A program made the translations under genes and the position numbers. The notes under the pieces are model-generated. The model did not search any database and was not told the DNA's origin. It saw only the letters and a list, made by a program, of their open reading frames with translations. A stretch of DNA of 64,000 nt from Alphaproteobacteria bacterium (GTDB lineage: Bacteria; Pseudomonadota; Alphaproteobacteria; Sphingomonadales; Emcibacteraceae), in the NCBI GenBank assembly GCA_002401455.1, contig NVTE01000007.1, forward strand, positions 22,721 to 86,720. The letters are read 5' to 3'. The first letter of the stretch is position 1, and every line of letters begins with the position of its first letter. This document shows, one piece after another, positions 1-11,023 of the stretch.

Positions 1-63
1 CTGGTCCTGGCCATTGGGTCAAAGAAGGTTGTGGCAGGCGGAGTGCCCAGTTTTGACCGGGAG

Positions 64-140
64 TGGTGGGCCTGGTAGGACTCGAACCTACGACCGAACC
101 GTTATGAGCGGTTTGCTCTAACCAACTGAGCTACAGGCCC
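64..140 (-). tRNA. tRNA with CAU anticodon (Ile2 or Met)
   Basis: On the minus strand the sequence folds as a complete 77-nt tRNA with an encoded 3' CCA (64-66). The 7-bp acceptor stem GGGCCTG/CAGGCCC is perfect, a TTCGAGTC T-loop is present, and the anticodon loop reads CTCATAA, so the anticodon is CAU. Identity is either elongator Met or the lysidine-modified Ile2 tRNA; the GGGCCTGTAGCTC start resembles alphaproteobacterial Ile2 tRNAs as I remember them, so Ile is favoured. It lies downstream of rpoD and the PspB-like gene on the same strand. Confidence 0.93.
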
Positions 141-251
141 TTCTCGAAAGGGTGAATAGGGGAATACCAGATTATCCCCCAACAATACAGGGAAGAATGC
201 CCCCATATTGATTTTTTTTACTTACCTTATGCCAGCGCGAAAATCAGCCGC

Positions 252-521
252 CTAAAGCCGGTCAATTTCGTCGGACAGGGTGCGGCCCTTGTCGGTGGCG
301 ATGCGCTCCAGGACCTTAACCCGCTCTTCCAGCTGGTCAATACGCTCCAGGTAGGGTTTGAGCTTATTCTTGCTCATATAGCCGTCACTGAGGCCCAGGG
401 CCTCCGAGAGCTTGTCCAGGTCGTAGTCGACCCCCATCTCTTTGCCTTTGAGATATTGTATGACGATCCCGCCCAAAACGGAAATCGCGACAACGGCTAC
501 AATCATTGACCATAAAGTCAT
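252..521 (-). CDS. PspB-like small membrane protein
   Basis: An 89-residue protein of unknown exact function. Residues about 4-23 form one hydrophobic membrane segment, followed by a charged cytoplasmic part whose residues about 57-75 (LEERVKVLERIATDKG) form a short coiled coil ending in a DEIDRL-type tail. This layout, and the ERVKVLERI-type motif, are those of phage-shock protein B and related envelope-stress proteins, in which the coiled coil contacts PspA/PspC. No pspA or pspC is nearby. The ATG at 519-521 lies 24 bp downstream of rpoD, so it may be co-transcribed with it. The family call is by motif only. Confidence 0.6.
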   Translation of the reverse strand: MTLWSMIVAVVAISVLGGIVIQYLKGKEMGVDYDLDKLSEALGLSDGYMSKNKLKPYLERIDQLEERVKVLERIATDKGRTLSDEIDRL

Positions 522-545
522 TATAGTACCCCTTTAGCTGACGGT

Positions 546-2597
546 TTAAGTATCAAGGAAACTCCGGAGTTGGCGGGAGCGGCTCGGATGTTTCAGTTTA
601 CGCAGGGCCTTGGCTTCAATCTGCCGGATACGTTCCCGGGTCACAGAGAATTGCTGGCCAACTTCTTCCAGCGTATGGTCGGTGTTCATGCCGATGCCAA
701 AGCGCATGCGCAGGACCCGTTCTTCCCGCGGAGTCAGGGAGGCCAGAACCCGGGTCGTGGTATCGCGCAGGTTGGACTGGATCGCACTGTCGACCGGCAG
801 CAGAGCATTTTTATCTTCAATGAAGTCACCGAGGTGACTGTCTTCCTCATCCCCGATCGGGGTTTCGAGGGAGATCGGCTCTTTGGCGATTTTCATGACC
901 TTGCGGACTTTTTCCAGCGGCATACTCAAGCGCGCGGCCAGTTCTTCCGGGGTCGCTTCCCGGCCAATCTCATGCATCATCTGGCGGCCGGTACGGACCA
1001 GCTTGTTGATGGTTTCGATCATATGGACCGGAATACGGATGGTCCGGGCCTGGTCGGCAATGGAGCGGGTGATCGCCTGACGGATCCACCAGGTGGCATA
1101 GGTGGAGAATTTATAGCCCCGGCGATATTCAAATTTATCCACCGCCTTCATCAGGCCGATGTTGCCTTCCTGGATCAGGTCGAGGAACTGCAGGCCGCGG
1201 TTGGTATATTTTTTGGCAATGGAGATCACCAGACGCAGGTTGGCTTCAACCATTTCCTTCTTGGCGATCCGGGCTTCTTTTTCGCCCTTCTGGACCATGG
1301 TCACGATCACGCGGAATTCACCGACCGGCAGGCCGACTTCCTGTGAGATGTCAATGACCTGGCCGCGCATATTGGTAATAATTTCACGTTCGCGCTCGGC
1401 AAATTCGGCCCAGCCCTTGCCGCTATTACGCGCGACAGAATCGATCCATCCCGGCTCCAGTTCCCGGCCCTGATAATTCTTCAGATAGATGTCACGCTTG
1501 ATTTTATAACGCTCGGCCAAGCGGAACATTTTACCTTCCAGCGCCATCATCTGTTTGTTCAGGGAATAGAGCTGCTCCAGCAGGGATTCAATGCGGTTGT
1601 TGTTCAGACGCAGGCTTTTCATCAGCACAATCAGTTCATCACTGAGCTTGCGGTAGCGCTTTTCCTGGGGGGCACCCAGGGCTTCACTTTTCAACCCGGC
1701 CTCATGTCGGGCTTCCTGCAGTTTGGCAAATTTCTTGTATACCTTGCGGATATTACCAAAAATTTCCTGAACCTGCGGGGTCAGTTCACTTTCCATGACC
1801 GCCAGGGAGACGGTGTTGTCGACCTCATCATCATCGTCTTCGTCATCATCTTCAGAGGTGGTTTCTTCGCCCTCCTCACCCTCGGCTTTAGGCTCTGTTG
1901 AGCCCTCCGTTTTGACTTCGGGGTCGGCAGATTTTTCTGCGGATTTTTCTTCAGTTTTTTTCTCGCCTGCTCCTTCTGCTGTCGGCAGTTCATTCTCATC
2001 GGACGGGTCAATGCCATACATGGCATCAAGATCAATCACGTCACGCAGCAGGATTTCTTCTTCTTCGAGCATTTCAGCCCATTCGACCAGGGCCCGGAAG
2101 GTGAGCGGGCTTTCGCACAGTCCGGCAATCATGGTTTCCCGGCCAGCCTCAATCCGTTTAGCAATAGCTATTTCGCCTTCGCGGGACAGCAGTTCCACGG
2201 TGCCCATCTCCCGCAGATACATGCGGACTGGATCGTCGGTGCGATCGGCCGCTGCCTTGGAAGGGGCTTTGGCGACGGGGCCATCTTTGCTGGCTTTGAC
2301 GGTGGGTTCTTTTTCCGAGGCCTCATCGGCGTCTTCGGAATCTTCACCGTCAGCCTCATCAACCACATTGACGCCCATTTCCGACAGCAGGGTCATGATG
2401 TCTTCGATTTTTTCCGAGGACATTTCGCCCTGGGGCAGGGCCGCATTAAGGGCATCATAGGTGATATAGCCCCGCGCCTTGGCGGCGGCGAGCATTTTTT
2501 TCACACTGTCCTGAGAAGAATCAATCAGCGGGCTATCCGGCGCCTCTTCCTGTTTTGATGTTGTCTTGTCTTCAGTCTTAGCCGCTTTTTCAGCCAT
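546..2597 (-). CDS. rpoD: RNA polymerase primary sigma factor sigma-70
   Basis: The housekeeping sigma factor, which recruits RNA polymerase to -35/-10 promoters. The 683-residue protein has region 1.1 near residues 25-85, a conserved 1.2 segment ([12 protein letters not shown]), and a long non-conserved insert with a run of Asp/Glu (around 205-270). Region 2 carries [25 protein letters not shown] and the -10 reading [14 protein letters not shown] helix. Region 4 has [20 protein letters not shown] for -35 recognition. Length is in the normal range for alphaproteobacterial RpoD. It follows dnaG by 81 bp in the same direction, the usual macromolecular-synthesis operon order. The acidic insert produces long serine-rich antisense reading frames that are not genes. 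Confidence 0.98.
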   Translation of the reverse strand: MAEKAAKTEDKTTSKQEEAPDSPLIDSSQDSVKKMLAAAKARGYITYDALNAALPQGEMSSEKIEDIMTLLSEMGVNVVDEADGEDSEDADEASEKEPTVKASKDGPVAKAPSKAAADRTDDPVRMYLREMGTVELLSREGEIAIAKRIEAGRETMIAGLCESPLTFRALVEWAEMLEEEEILLRDVIDLDAMYGIDPSDENELPTAEGAGEKKTEEKSAEKSADPEVKTEGSTEPKAEGEEGEETTSEDDDEDDDDEVDNTVSLAVMESELTPQVQEIFGNIRKVYKKFAKLQEARHEAGLKSEALGAPQEKRYRKLSDELIVLMKSLRLNNNRIESLLEQLYSLNKQMMALEGKMFRLAERYKIKRDIYLKNYQGRELEPGWIDSVARNSGKGWAEFAEREREIITNMRGQVIDISQEVGLPVGEFRVIVTMVQKGEKEARIAKKEMVEANLRLVISIAKKYTNRGLQFLDLIQEGNIGLMKAVDKFEYRRGYKFSTYATWWIRQAITRSIADQARTIRIPVHMIETINKLVRTGRQMMHEIGREATPEELAARLSMPLEKVRKVMKIAKEPISLETPIGDEEDSHLGDFIEDKNALLPVDSAIQSNLRDTTTRVLASLTPREERVLRMRFGIGMNTDHTLEEVGQQFSVTRERIRQIEAKALRKLKHPSRSRQLRSFLDT

Positions 2598-2678
2598 TTA
2601 AAAACCTCAAATCCCATTGTTTCGTTACAGGGTCAGGCCCCCATGTGCCTGACTGAACGATTTCACACTTCAGGAAAG

Positions 2679-4679
2679 TTATCCTTTTCCCAAGGGTGTT
2701 CCATATCCATCTATACTGGCTTCGTTACCTTTGGCATTTTCAAGTTCCGTCTTCAAGGCCAGAAAACGGGCATATACCTCTTCGGTCATATTATTAGCCA
2801 GTTCTATTTCCGCCGCTTTCAGGTCTTTTTCAAGGTCTGAAACACGCCGATACCGATTGACCACATGTAACCACCCCCGCTCCACATCTTCGTGGGCGGC
2901 GTTCGGCCATGCGAACCATTCGGCTTTAAATTCACCTTGTTTGAATATGACTTCAAGTGCCCTGCCATATCCTATTTTCAATAGATGGCTATACAGGCTT
3001 TTATGTTCAAGGTCCAATTCGCGAATTGATACATCTATTATCTCGTTACGGAGTTTGTCAAGCTCCTCTGATTCGAAAATAAACGTTGCAAATTCCTCAT
3101 GGTGCTTCTTCAGCAGCCACGGATGGTTCAAAACCGTTAGAATCAGTAGTCTTTCGCGCTTAATGTCCGTTGATTGCAGCCCCTTGAAAATACCTGTGTC
3201 ACTGAGTTTTTTTACCCCCGGAAGAGGGGTGTCCCAACCCGACTTAGTCTTTTTTCCATAGGTATTTGGGGTAAAATCGAAGTGATTCTTTTTTCTGGCC
3301 CGGTTTTGCACCCGATGAGAGACCTGGTGAGAGGACGATTTAGAAGCCTGATTTTCCAGGGAATGGTCGGCAACAAAGGCCCCGCCCAACAGCTTGGTCA
3401 GCCGGTCCTGAAAAGCCTTGTCATAGTATCCGCGGATGGTTTTATCGCTGATTTCCGACAGGGTTTCCGACAGGGTTTTTTCCAGACCGGCCTGTTGCTC
3501 CGGGGTGTCGGCCTGAACCGTTCCGGTCTTGAGTTCCCACAGGGTGTCCACCAGCGGCCGGGCCTGTTCCAGCAGGTCCCGGAAAGCCTGTTGACCGTGA
3601 CTGCTGATGTAACTGTCCGGGTCCTCTCCGGCGGGCAAATGGACAAAGCGCAATGAATAACCAGCCTTCAGCAGGGGCAGAGACTTTTCCGCCACCCGGT
3701 AGGCGGCGCGTAAACCAGCCTTGTCGCCGTCAAAGCACATCAGGGGCTCCGGTGCCAGTCGCCATAGTTCGGCGATCTGTTCCTCGGTTACCGCAGTGCC
3801 CAGGGGGGCGACAGCATTGGTGAAACCTGCCTGGGCCATGGCGATGACATCCATATAGCCTTCCGCCACCAGAACCCTGCCCTCATCATAGGAGGACTTT
3901 CGGGCCCCGGCCAGATTATACAGCAGCCGGCCTTTATGAAACAGCGGGGTTTCCGGTGAATTGAGATATTTGGCCTTGGCATCGGCCCGCAGCGCCCGGC
4001 CGCCAAAGGCGACCACCCGGCCCTGGCGGTCGGTAATAGGAAACATGACCCGGTGGCGGAAGCGGTCATAGCTGGGTTTCTGCCAGCTTTGCTCATTCTG
4101 GTCGCCATCGCTTTCCGGCCTGATCAACAGGCCTGCCTCGACCATCATATCCTCGGTGATGCCCTCCCGGCTGAGCAGGGCGTCCTTCAAGGCGGTGCGG
4201 TTTTCAGGGGCAAACCCCAGGCGGAATTTTTTTAAGGTGGCTTTTTCCAGTCCCCGGCGGGTGAGATAGTCCAGTCCCTCGGCCCCAGCCTGGGAAACCA
4301 GTTGGGCCTCAAACCATTTGGAGGCGACCTCCATCACCTCATAAAGGGATTTTTTCTGTTGGGCCTTTTGGGCGTCCTCAGGCGAAAAGTCGGGCATGGC
4401 GAGCCCGGCCTGACCGGCCAGCCGTTCGACGGTTTCGGGAAAGCTTAGGCCCTCTGTTTCAATAACAAATTTGATGACATCGCCGTGGGCACCACAACCA
4501 AAACAATGGTAAAACCCCTTGTCATCATTGACGGTGAAGGACGGTGTTTTTTCATTATGGAACGGGCAGAGGCCGCTGTGCTCCCGGCCTTTATGAGCCA
4601 GTTTAACCCGGCGGCCAACCACATCGCTAACCGGTATCCGGTTTCTTATTTCGTCCAGAAAATCAGGTGTGAACCCCAT
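2679..4679 (-). CDS. dnaG: DNA primase DnaG
   Basis: Synthesises RNA primers at the replication fork. The 666-residue protein has an N-terminal CHC2 zinc-binding domain (CPFH followed by CFGCG, residues about 38-66), the primase core, and a Toprim domain with EGYMDVIAMAQAG and CFDGDKAG acidic metal-binding motifs near residues 270-330. The C-terminal region, poorly conserved in the family, would bind the DnaB helicase. It lies between yqeY (78 bp upstream) and rpoD (81 bp downstream), all on the minus strand, matching the macromolecular-synthesis operon of many proteobacteria. The ATG start MGFTPDFLDEIR is the conserved family start. Confidence 0.98.
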   Translation of the reverse strand: MGFTPDFLDEIRNRIPVSDVVGRRVKLAHKGREHSGLCPFHNEKTPSFTVNDDKGFYHCFGCGAHGDVIKFVIETEGLSFPETVERLAGQAGLAMPDFSPEDAQKAQQKKSLYEVMEVASKWFEAQLVSQAGAEGLDYLTRRGLEKATLKKFRLGFAPENRTALKDALLSREGITEDMMVEAGLLIRPESDGDQNEQSWQKPSYDRFRHRVMFPITDRQGRVVAFGGRALRADAKAKYLNSPETPLFHKGRLLYNLAGARKSSYDEGRVLVAEGYMDVIAMAQAGFTNAVAPLGTAVTEEQIAELWRLAPEPLMCFDGDKAGLRAAYRVAEKSLPLLKAGYSLRFVHLPAGEDPDSYISSHGQQAFRDLLEQARPLVDTLWELKTGTVQADTPEQQAGLEKTLSETLSEISDKTIRGYYDKAFQDRLTKLLGGAFVADHSLENQASKSSSHQVSHRVQNRARKKNHFDFTPNTYGKKTKSGWDTPLPGVKKLSDTGIFKGLQSTDIKRERLLILTVLNHPWLLKKHHEEFATFIFESEELDKLRNEIIDVSIRELDLEHKSLYSHLLKIGYGRALEVIFKQGEFKAEWFAWPNAAHEDVERGWLHVVNRYRRVSDLEKDLKAAEIELANNMTEEVYARFLALKTELENAKGNEASIDGYGTPLGKG

Positions 4680-4757
4680 GGAACCTCGTTACTCCTAGAG
4701 AGAAAATCAGGTAATAATATGCCAGGCACTGCTCAGCTACTATTTTGGCCCGCAAGC

Positions 4758-5213
4758 TTAGGAAAGTTCGGACCGAGCCATGGCACTGGCGCGGGAGAAA
4801 TCCATCTGGCCGGCATATTTGCTTTTCAGGCCAGCCATGATCTTGCCAATATCTTTCAGCCCGGTGGCCCCGGTTGCGGCGATCTCTTCCTTGACGGCGA
4901 CCTCGATTTCATCATCAGGCATTTGACGTGGCTGGAATTCGGCGATGATTTCTATTTCCGACTGTTCCTGTTCGGCAAGCTCTAGCCGACCGGCTTCCTC
5001 GTAAACGACAAAGCTCTCTTTGCGCTGTTTAATCATCTTGGTCAGGATTTCCAGAACGACAGTATCTTCGTCGCGGACGTCTTTTTTATCGGTCCGGGCG
5101 GCAATGTCCCGGTCCTTGATAGCGGCCAGAATGAGTCGGATTGTCGTCAGGCGACGTTTGTCCTTATTTCTCATCGCCTGCTTCATGGCGGTGGTAAGCT
5201 GATCTCGCAACAT
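4758..5213 (-). CDS. yqeY: YqeY/GatB-domain protein
   Basis: A 151-residue member of the YqeY family, which resembles the tRNA-binding tail domain of GatB; its precise role is not established. The family-typical start is MLRDQLTTAMKQAMRNKDK at 5211-5213. The frame is open 53 codons further upstream, but that extension has no family similarity. Conserved features are the RRLTTIRLILAAIKDRDI helix, IKQRKESF, and the C-terminal TGLKDIGKIMAGLKSKYAG motif followed by a glycine-poor helix. It is the first gene of the yqeY-dnaG-rpoD string, the place taken by rpsU in enterobacteria. Transcription probably starts in the divergent spacer shared with carA. Confidence 0.93.
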   Translation of the reverse strand: MLRDQLTTAMKQAMRNKDKRRLTTIRLILAAIKDRDIAARTDKKDVRDEDTVVLEILTKMIKQRKESFVVYEEAGRLELAEQEQSEIEIIAEFQPRQMPDDEIEVAVKEEIAATGATGLKDIGKIMAGLKSKYAGQMDFSRASAMARSELS

Positions 5214-5416
5214 ATTGTTTTTTAGTCCTTTTTCATAAAAATGCTGACGTGTGACTTGAGTGCTCACAAGTCGTGTACTTTTAGGAAGCAAAGACTCTAA
5301 CGTAAAAGGGGGCGAAATGCAACAGCTATTTATCGTGTAAGTCATTGATTTTAAAGGGTTTTTTTTCTTCAATATTCGCTTGACCTTATGTCTAGCTTCA
5401 CTTATGTTCCCGTCAA

Positions 5417-5445
5417 TTTACCTCTGGGCACAAGGCTGCTATAGT
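5417..5445 (+). promoter_or_regulatory. candidate sigma-70 promoter of carAB
   Basis: TTTACC at 5417-5422 and TATAGT at 5440-5445 are separated by 17 bp and lie 34 bp upstream of the carA ATG. A second candidate, TTGACC at 5380-5385 with TATGTT at 5403-5408, also has a 17-bp spacer. Both sit in the 265-bp divergent spacer between yqeY and carA. Assignment is by consensus only. Confidence 0.4.
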
Positions 5446-5478
5446 CCGAATCCATACGCCGGATAGTGAAAAAATATT

Positions 5479-6651
5479 ATGATAGAACAAACTAAAGACC
5501 TCATTCCACCCCACAAGGATATTACCGCCGTATTGGTCCTTGAGGATGGCAGTATTTTCTGGGGCTACGGCCTTGGCGCGGAACAGGATATTGTTGCAGA
5601 AGTCTGCTTCAATACCTCGATTACCGGGTATCAGGAAATATTGACTGACCCCTCTTATGCTGGGCAGATTATCACCTTTACCTTTCCTCATATCGGCAAT
5701 GTCGGTATCAATGAGCAGGATTTGGAAAGCACCGTTCCTGCCGCCCGCGGCCTGATTGTCCGGGAAGCGATTACCGCCCCATCCAACTACCGCAGCAGCC
5801 AGCATCTCAATGACTGGTGCCTGGCCCAGGGCCTGGTCGGCATATCCGGGATCGATACCCGGCGGCTAACCCGTTATATCCGCCAGAATGGCGCCCCAAA
5901 CGGTGTCATCAGTCACAATCCGAACGGAACCTTCGATATTCCGGCCCTGATTGAAAAGGCCAAAAACTGGCCGGGCCTGGAAGGCATGGACCTGGCCCGT
6001 GAGGTTACTTGTGACGTGGGTTATGAATGGGATGAAGTACGCTGGACCCTGGAAGAGGGCCATCAGAAACTGGCCAGCCCAAAGGCCCATGTGGTGGCGG
6101 TCGATTACGGCATCAAACGCAATATTCTGCGCTGCCTAGCCTCCGCAGGAGCGCGGATTACGGTGGTTCCGGCCACGGCCACGGCCGAAGAAATTCTTGC
6201 CCATAAGCCCGACGGGATTTTCCTGTCCAACGGCCCGGGCGATCCGGCTGCCACCGGGGAATATGCCATTCCGGTGATCCAGGATCTGCTGAAAACTAAA
6301 ATTCCCCTGTTCGGGATTTGCCTGGGCTATCAGATGCTGGCCCTGGCCATCGGGGCCAAGACCCTTAAAATGCATCAGGGTCATCGGGGGGCCAATCATC
6401 CGGTGAAGGACTTTAATACAGACAAGGTGGAAATTACCGCCATGAACCACGGTTTCATGGTCGATAAGGACAGCCTGCCGGCGACGGCAAAGGCCAGTCA
6501 TATCTCCCTGTTTGACCAGACGCTTTGTGGATTTGAGCTTAATGATACGCCCGCCTTTGCGGTGCAGCACCATCCCGAAGCCAGCCCCGGCCCCCAAGAC
6601 AGCCATTATCTTTTTGACCGCTTTATGGAAATGATCGCCAACCATGCCTAA
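5479..6651 (+). CDS. carA: carbamoyl-phosphate synthase small subunit
   Basis: The glutaminase subunit that supplies ammonia to CarB for carbamoyl phosphate, feeding arginine and pyrimidine synthesis. The 390-residue protein has the N-terminal CPSase small-chain domain and a class I glutamine amidotransferase domain with the nucleophile Cys281 in GICLGYQ and the His365/Glu367 pair in HPEASPGP. The NGPGDP motif is present. The stop overlaps the carB start by 8 bp, so translation is probably coupled. The start follows a weak purine-rich stretch (GGATAGTGAAAAA). Confidence 0.98.
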   Translation: MIEQTKDLIPPHKDITAVLVLEDGSIFWGYGLGAEQDIVAEVCFNTSITGYQEILTDPSYAGQIITFTFPHIGNVGINEQDLESTVPAARGLIVREAITAPSNYRSSQHLNDWCLAQGLVGISGIDTRRLTRYIRQNGAPNGVISHNPNGTFDIPALIEKAKNWPGLEGMDLAREVTCDVGYEWDEVRWTLEEGHQKLASPKAHVVAVDYGIKRNILRCLASAGARITVVPATATAEEILAHKPDGIFLSNGPGDPAATGEYAIPVIQDLLKTKIPLFGICLGYQMLALAIGAKTLKMHQGHRGANHPVKDFNTDKVEITAMNHGFMVDKDSLPATAKASHISLFDQTLCGFELNDTPAFAVQHHPEASPGPQDSHYLFDRFMEMIANHA

Positions 6652-9600
6652 ACGTACAGATATAAAATCCATCCTCATCATCGGCGCCGGCCCGATTATT
6701 ATCGGCCAGGCCTGTGAATTCGACTATTCCGGCACTCAGGCCTGTAAAGCCCTGAAGGAAGAAGGCTACCGGGTGATCCTGGTCAATAGTAATCCGGCAA
6801 CGATCATGACCGATCCCGACCTGGCCGACGCCACCTATGTGGAGCCGATCACGGCGGAATTTGTCGAGAAAATCATCATCAAGGAACGCCCCGATGCCCT
6901 CCTGCCGACTATGGGTGGACAGACCGGCCTGAACACGGCGCTGGATCTGGCGAAAAACGGTGTTCTTGAGAAATATAATGTTGAATTGATTGGTGCCGAT
7001 ATCGAGGCCATCAACAAAGCCGAAGACCGGCTGTTGTTCCGCAATGCCATGGACAAGCTTGGCCTGGGCACCCCGCGCAGTGAAGTGGTCCGGACCATGG
7101 AAGAAGCCCTTGAAGCGTTGGTGCATATTAAACTGCCCAGCATCATCCGGCCCAGCTTCACCATGGGCGGTACCGGCGGCGGTATCGCCTATAACATGGA
7201 AGAATTTGAAGAAATCATCAAGACCGGTCTTGATGCCTCTCCGGTGGGGGAAGTGCTGGTTGAGCAGTCCGTGCTCGGCTGGAAAGAATATGAAATGGAA
7301 GTTGTCCGCGACACCGCCGACAATTGCATTATCATCTGTTCCATTGAAAATATCGATCCCATGGGCATTCATACCGGCGACAGCATCACCGTGGCGCCAG
7401 CCCTGACCCTGACCGATAAAGAATATCAGATCATGCGGAACGCCTCGCTGGCGGTGCTGCGGGAGATTGGTGTTGAAACCGGCGGCTCCAACGTCCAGTT
7501 TGCGGTTAACCCGGAAAATGGCGAGCTGATTGTTATTGAAATGAATCCCCGGGTCAGCCGGTCTTCGGCTCTGGCCTCGAAAGCCACCGGCTTCCCCATC
7601 GCCAAGGTCGCGGCCAAGCTCGCGGTTGGCTATACGCTGGATGAGCTGGAAAATGATATTACCGGGGCGACGCCGGTGTCCTTTGAGCCGACCATCGATT
7701 ATGTGGTCACCAAGATCCCGCGCTTTACCTTTGAAAAATTCCCCGGCACCAAGCCGACCCTGACCACGGCCATGAAGTCCGTGGGCGAGGCCATGGCGAT
7801 CGGGCGCTGCTTCACGGAATCCCTGCAGAAAGCCCTGCGTTCCATGGAAACCGGCCTGACCGGTCTTAATGAAGTTGATATCCCGGGCTATGATCCGGAG
7901 AATGGCGATATTAACGCCATCCGGGCGGCGCTGGCCAGCCCGACCGATGATCGCCTGCTGGTCATGGCCCAGGCCCTGCGTCTGGGTATTTCCGAGGCAG
8001 AAATTCACGACATCGCCAAATATGACCCCTGGTTCATCAGCCAGGTCAAGATACTCACCGATGCCGAACTGGCGATCCGCAAAGACGGCCTGCCTGACAA
8101 CCGTCATGAGTTGGCACGCCTGAAGGCTCACGGTTTCTCCGATGCCCGTCTGGCCGAACTGATCGGTGAAAAAGAAAGCTTTGTCACCGCTCTGCGTCAC
8201 AAGATGAACCTGCATCCGGTGTATAAACGGGTTGATACCTGTGCTGCCGAATTCGACGCCAAGACGCCCTATATGTATTCGACCTACGAGCATGAGGCGG
8301 GCGGCTATGCCGAATGTGAAGCCAATCCAACCGATGCTAAGAAAATTATCATCCTCGGCGGCGGCCCTAACCGAATCGGTCAGGGAATCGAATTTGACTA
8401 TTGCTGCTGTCATGCGGCTTTTGCCCTCAGCGAGCAGGGTTATGAGACCATCATGGTCAATTGTAACCCGGAAACCGTCTCCACCGATTATGACACCTCG
8501 GACCGGCTGTATTTTGAGCCGCTGACCGCTGAAGATACCATCGAGCTGATCAAGCGTGAGCAGCAAAATGGCGAAGTGGTCGGCGTGATTGTTCAGTACG
8601 GTGGCCAGACGCCGCTGAAATTATCCCATGCCCTGCAGGATGCCGGTATTCCGATCCTGGGCACGTCGCCTGATTCCATTGACCTGGCCGAAGACCGGGA
8701 AAGATTCCAGCAGCTGGTCAACAAACTCGGCCTGCGCCAGCCCGACAATGGCCTGGCCACTAACACAGAGGAAGCGGTCAAGGTTGCCGAGAAAATTGGT
8801 TATCCAATCCTGATCCGGCCGAGCTATGTTCTCGGCGGACGGGCCATGGAAATTGTCTATGATACGGTATCGCTGGAGCGCTATATGGCGGCGGCAGTGT
8901 CGGTATCCTGGGACAGCCCGGTGCTGATCGACCGCTATCTCGGCGGCGCGACGGAAGTCGATGTGGATGCGCTCAGTGACGGGACCACAGTCCATGTGGC
9001 GGCGATCATGCAGCATATCGAGGAGGCCGGCATTCACTCCGGTGACAGTGCCTGTTGCCTGCCACCTTTCTCCCTGAAAGAGAGCGTCATGGTCGACATC
9101 CGTCAGCAGACGGAGAAGCTGGCTCTGGCCTTAAATATCAAGGGCTTGATGAATATTCAGTTCGCGGTTAAGGATGATGTGGTCTATCTGATCGAGGTTA
9201 ATCCCCGGGCCAGCCGGACCGTACCATTTGTTGCCAAAGCCATCGGTGCGCCGATTGCAAAATATGGCGCCAGACTGATGGCCGGCGAAAAAATGTCGGC
9301 CTTTACATTTCCCTCTTCCACGCCAAAACATGTGGCGGTCAAGGAAGCGGTGCTGCCGTTTAACCGGTTCCCGGGTGTTGATGTTCTGCTCGGCCCTGAA
9401 ATGCGTTCGACCGGTGAAGTGATCGGGCTCGATGATACTTTTGCCAAAGCGTTTCTGAAATCCCAGATTGCCGCCGGCACTCATCTGCCGCTGGAGGGCA
9501 CCGTGTTTATTTCGGTGAAGGACGACGACAAGGAAAAAATGATTGAACCGGCGCGGGATTTGATGGCCATGGGCTACCGGGTGGTTTCCACCGGCGGCAC

Positions 9601-9892
9601 GGCAAGCTATCTCCAGGAGCAGGGGGTGGCGGTTGATCGCATTCACAAGGTACTCGAAGGCCGTCCACATATTGTTGACGCCATCAAGAATGAGGGCATC
9701 CAGTTGATCTTCAATACCACCGAAGGCGCCCAGTCGATTACCGACAGTTATGAGCTTCGCCGGACGGCATTGACCCATAACATTCCCTATTATACAACTA
9801 CACGGGGAGCTATTTCTGCTATGGAAGCAATAAAAGTCTTGAAATCAAGCTCACTTGAAGTTAAACCCCTTCAATCTTATGTATTCGATTAG
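6644..9892 (+). CDS. carB: carbamoyl-phosphate synthase large subunit
   Basis: The synthetase subunit that makes carbamoyl phosphate from bicarbonate, ATP and ammonia. The 1082-residue protein shows the expected duplication: two ATP-grasp halves, each beginning with a [10 protein letters not shown]- or [10 protein letters not shown]-type motif (near residues 15 and 570), an oligomerisation region between them, and a C-terminal MGS-like allosteric domain containing [11 protein letters not shown]. Length is standard. It starts inside the end of carA and is followed after 93 bp by greA. Long antisense frames within it are shadows of its codon bias. Confidence 0.99.
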   Translation: MPKRTDIKSILIIGAGPIIIGQACEFDYSGTQACKALKEEGYRVILVNSNPATIMTDPDLADATYVEPITAEFVEKIIIKERPDALLPTMGGQTGLNTALDLAKNGVLEKYNVELIGADIEAINKAEDRLLFRNAMDKLGLGTPRSEVVRTMEEALEALVHIKLPSIIRPSFTMGGTGGGIAYNMEEFEEIIKTGLDASPVGEVLVEQSVLGWKEYEMEVVRDTADNCIIICSIENIDPMGIHTGDSITVAPALTLTDKEYQIMRNASLAVLREIGVETGGSNVQFAVNPENGELIVIEMNPRVSRSSALASKATGFPIAKVAAKLAVGYTLDELENDITGATPVSFEPTIDYVVTKIPRFTFEKFPGTKPTLTTAMKSVGEAMAIGRCFTESLQKALRSMETGLTGLNEVDIPGYDPENGDINAIRAALASPTDDRLLVMAQALRLGISEAEIHDIAKYDPWFISQVKILTDAELAIRKDGLPDNRHELARLKAHGFSDARLAELIGEKESFVTALRHKMNLHPVYKRVDTCAAEFDAKTPYMYSTYEHEAGGYAECEANPTDAKKIIILGGGPNRIGQGIEFDYCCCHAAFALSEQGYETIMVNCNPETVSTDYDTSDRLYFEPLTAEDTIELIKREQQNGEVVGVIVQYGGQTPLKLSHALQDAGIPILGTSPDSIDLAEDRERFQQLVNKLGLRQPDNGLATNTEEAVKVAEKIGYPILIRPSYVLGGRAMEIVYDTVSLERYMAAAVSVSWDSPVLIDRYLGGATEVDVDALSDGTTVHVAAIMQHIEEAGIHSGDSACCLPPFSLKESVMVDIRQQTEKLALALNIKGLMNIQFAVKDDVVYLIEVNPRASRTVPFVAKAIGAPIAKYGARLMAGEKMSAFTFPSSTPKHVAVKEAVLPFNRFPGVDVLLGPEMRSTGEVIGLDDTFAKAFLKSQIAAGTHLPLEGTVFISVKDDDKEKMIEPARDLMAMGYRVVSTGGTASYLQEQGVAVDRIHKVLEGRPHIVDAIKNEGIQLIFNTTEGAQSITDSYELRRTALTHNIPYYTTTRGAISAMEAIKVLKSSSLEVKPLQSYVFD

Positions 9893-9985
9893 ATCGTTTT
9901 ACGAAGAATGAAGCCACAATGACGGGCTGTGTGATCAGACAGGGCCTGTAACGGATTGTGGCGCAAAAGATAGAAAAATTACATT

Positions 9986-10459
9986 ATGGTTGAAAAAGTA
10001 CCAATGACAGCGGAAGGCCATCAGCGGCTGGAAGCGGTTTTGAAAGATTTAAAACACCACCAGCGTCCTGCGGTGATCAAGGCGATTGAAGAGGCCCGGG
10101 CCCACGGTGACCTGTCCGAGAATGCTGAATATCATGCCGCCAAGGAACAGCAGGGCTTCATCGAATCCCGCATCAATGACCTTGAGGGCAAGATCAGCCG
10201 TTCTGAAGTGATCGACCCGAAAGAGCTTTCAGGGGAGAATGTGGTGTTTGCCGCTACGGTCAGCATGGCCGACGAAGATGACAAAATCGTCAAATACCAG
10301 ATTGTTGGTGTTGATGAGGTTGATGTCACGGCGGGCAAAATATCCTATATCTCACCCATTGGTCGGGCCTTGATCGGCCGTAAGATCGGCGATGAGGTCG
10401 AAGTGAAAACCCCGCGCGGCGAAACCTACTATGAAATCACCGAAATCCAGTTTGTCTAA
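9986..10459 (+). CDS. greA: transcription elongation factor GreA
   Basis: Binds the RNA polymerase secondary channel and stimulates cleavage of backtracked transcripts. The 157-residue length is canonical. The N-terminal coiled coil (residues about 1-75) carries the tip motif ARAHGDLSENAEYHAAKEQQ with the acidic Asp/Glu pair that activates cleavage; the C-terminal FKBP-like domain ends with GDEVEVKTPRGETYYEI. The carAB-greA order is common in alphaproteobacteria. It is the last recognisable core gene before the accessory region. Confidence 0.98.
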   Translation: MVEKVPMTAEGHQRLEAVLKDLKHHQRPAVIKAIEEARAHGDLSENAEYHAAKEQQGFIESRINDLEGKISRSEVIDPKELSGENVVFAATVSMADEDDKIVKYQIVGVDEVDVTAGKISYISPIGRALIGRKIGDEVEVKTPRGETYYEITEIQFV

Positions 10460-10528
10460 GTTGACAACCGGGCCGGCCTGATTTTCAGAACCTGAGAATG
10501 AGATATCGCGGACCAGTTTAGAGATAGG

Positions 10529-10558
10529 TCCCATAGCGAATCATGTCCTGCTATGGGA
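10529..10558. repeat. perfect 9-bp inverted repeat after greA
   Basis: TCCCATAGC (10529-10537) and GCTATGGGA (10550-10558) are perfect inverted arms around a 12-nt loop, 70 bp after the greA stop. No T run follows on either strand, so it is not a classical terminator. It lies at the 3' edge of the adjacent IS3-type remnant, so it may belong to either. Confidence 0.5.
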
Positions 10559-10559
10559 G

Positions 10560-10900
10560 TTGAGTAAACTTCATCCGGGGTCTGCCCGTCAAGGCTTGTA
10601 AGGTGGCCAGGGGCCACCATTATCATGCTTCATCCATTTGCCAATGCCCCTGCAAACCTCTTTACCACTGTCCAAAATATGCAGATAGATGCATTCATTT
10701 TTCCGTCCATAGAGAAGCGAATGCCAGACTGTTTGTGCAGGGCGGAATAGACTTTATGGCGGGAGCCGTAATAGGGCGTTGCCATAAACTTCCCATCAAT
10801 CAGACGCATCAGCAGCAGGTTTTATCGGCTCTTCCCTTTGGCTGTGTGATAAAAGAATGACCGGTTGATGCTGACCAGTTCCCATTGAAAGTGCCCAATA
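10560..10900 (-). pseudogene. decayed IS3-family transposase (orfB) remnant
   Basis: Reading the minus strand in shifting frames gives pieces of an IS3-type OrfB transposase in the right order: ELVSINRSFFYH near 10865-10890, then after a frameshift LMRLIDGKFMATPYYGSRHKV near 10755-10815 (the helix-turn-helix_21 region), then ECIYLHILDSGKEVCRGIGKW near 10630-10690 and LTSLDGQTPDEVY near 10565-10600 (the C-terminal end of the integrase core). The catalytic core between the second and third pieces is missing, so this is an internally deleted, frameshifted remnant. It marks the boundary between the core genes and the accessory block. Confidence 0.72.
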
Positions 10901-11023
10901 TTACTCTTCCTTACATACAACTTCCTGTCTTTGAAGATACTTTTATTGGGGTAATGATTAATCTAAACTGTCTATATGGAATTAAAAATAAATTAAATTA
11001 AAAGATATTAGGAATGTGTAAAC

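Noticed and set aside
1795-2460. 221-residue serine-rich frame antisense to rpoD
   Set aside because: It is the reverse reading of the Asp/Glu-rich insert of the sigma factor; low complexity and no ribosome-binding site.
6623-8566. 647-residue frame antisense to carB
   Set aside because: An artefact of codon usage in a long conserved gene; composition is unlike a protein and it lies wholly within carB.
10603-10860. 85-residue plus-strand frame after greA
   Set aside because: The minus strand here shows transposase-like pieces in the correct order, so the plus frame is a shadow.
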